A stretch of DNA of 64,000 nucleotides, from contig JAGNKU010000006.1 in assembly GCA_017999985.1 (NCBI GenBank), positions 270,686-334,685 on the forward strand, given 5' to 3'. Of the stretch, positions 63,978-64,000 are shown in pieces (position 1 is the stretch's first letter; every line of letters begins with the position of its first letter). Below the pieces are notes generated by a model. It was given only the letters and a program-made list of their open reading frames with translations. It did no database searches and had not been told where the DNA came from. The stretch is from Phycisphaerae bacterium (GTDB taxonomy: Bacteria > Planctomycetota > Phycisphaerae > UBA1845 > Fen-1342). A program made the translations under genes and the position numbers.

Positions 63978-64000
63978 ATGGGTAGGCCGCGACGCCAACG
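63978..64000 (+). CDS. possible gene start cut by the window edge
   Basis: ATG 63978 begins MGRPRRQ before the window ends. Integrases often start with a similar MGRPR tract, but seven residues prove nothing. The AT-richer stretch at 63905-63960 could be its promoter. Confidence 0.2.

Overview
The window is GC-rich bacterial chromosome, densely coded on both strands. It looks like a planctomycete, probably a relative of the Phycisphaerae. That is an inference from the proteins: four secreted proteins end in paired dockerin-like repeats with the core DINPFV, one has tandem GACC cysteine repeats, and there are pseudopilin-derived proteins with an NVLYxDGHV signature and many small lipoproteins. 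No rRNA, CRISPR array or intact prophage is visible. Three tRNA genes are present: Arg(TCG) at 5418, Leu(TAG) at 34831 and Val(CAC) at 55348.

Layout. 1-5.4 kb: a large lipoprotein and a secreted subtilisin-like protease with its own good promoter. 5.4-10.5 kb: tRNA-Arg, glpX, a HEAT-like protein overlapping dtd, a CDF metal transporter with three C-terminal domains, and a DUF2807-like lipoprotein. 10.5-15 kb: a G-rich intergenic stretch, a minus-strand operon joined by ATGA overlaps (GH10-like protein, helix-hairpin-helix protein, manA) and another lipoprotein. 15-20 kb: a plus-strand run of prpD, a GltA-type citrate synthase, prpB and a PrpC-type citrate synthase, which together suggest propionate oxidation by the methylcitrate cycle. 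20-22.8 kb: cardiolipin synthase and an RlmI-like methyltransferase. 22.8-24.55 kb: a tandemly duplicated gene bracketed by a 31-base perfect inverted repeat and GC-rich palindromes. 24.5-27.6 kb: thrC and, divergently, a transsulfuration-type PLP enzyme.

28-36.4 kb: a dockerin-tailed secreted protein, a TPR protein, topoisomerase I with six zinc ribbons, tRNA-Leu and a double retropepsin-like protein. 36.4-45.3 kb: an alpha/beta hydrolase, metF, a queuosine-precursor transporter, a propeller-transglutaminase fusion, a 53-residue lipoprotein, a sugar isomerase/epimerase, an HTH-EIIA regulator, a parvulin and YceH. 45.3-51 kb: a membrane glycosyltransferase and a FixL/FixJ-like two-component pair. 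51.2-54.8 kb: CoA-disulfide reductase-rhodanese, archease and RtcB RNA ligase.

54.9-64 kb is partly accessory. It holds a small lipoprotein, tRNA-Val followed by a frameshifted remnant that looks like the end of a tyrosine recombinase, a second dockerin-tailed protease, the GACC-repeat protein, a divergent unknown gene, and a right edge that looks like a mobile-element end (a tRNA 3'-end-like sequence followed by small overlapping genes).

I do not see a clear new defence system. The most unusual features are the duplicated gene pair inside the inverted repeat, the dispersed GC palindromes that supply stop codons, the shared C-terminal dockerin-like module, and several enzymes with unexpected domain counts or altered catalytic motifs.
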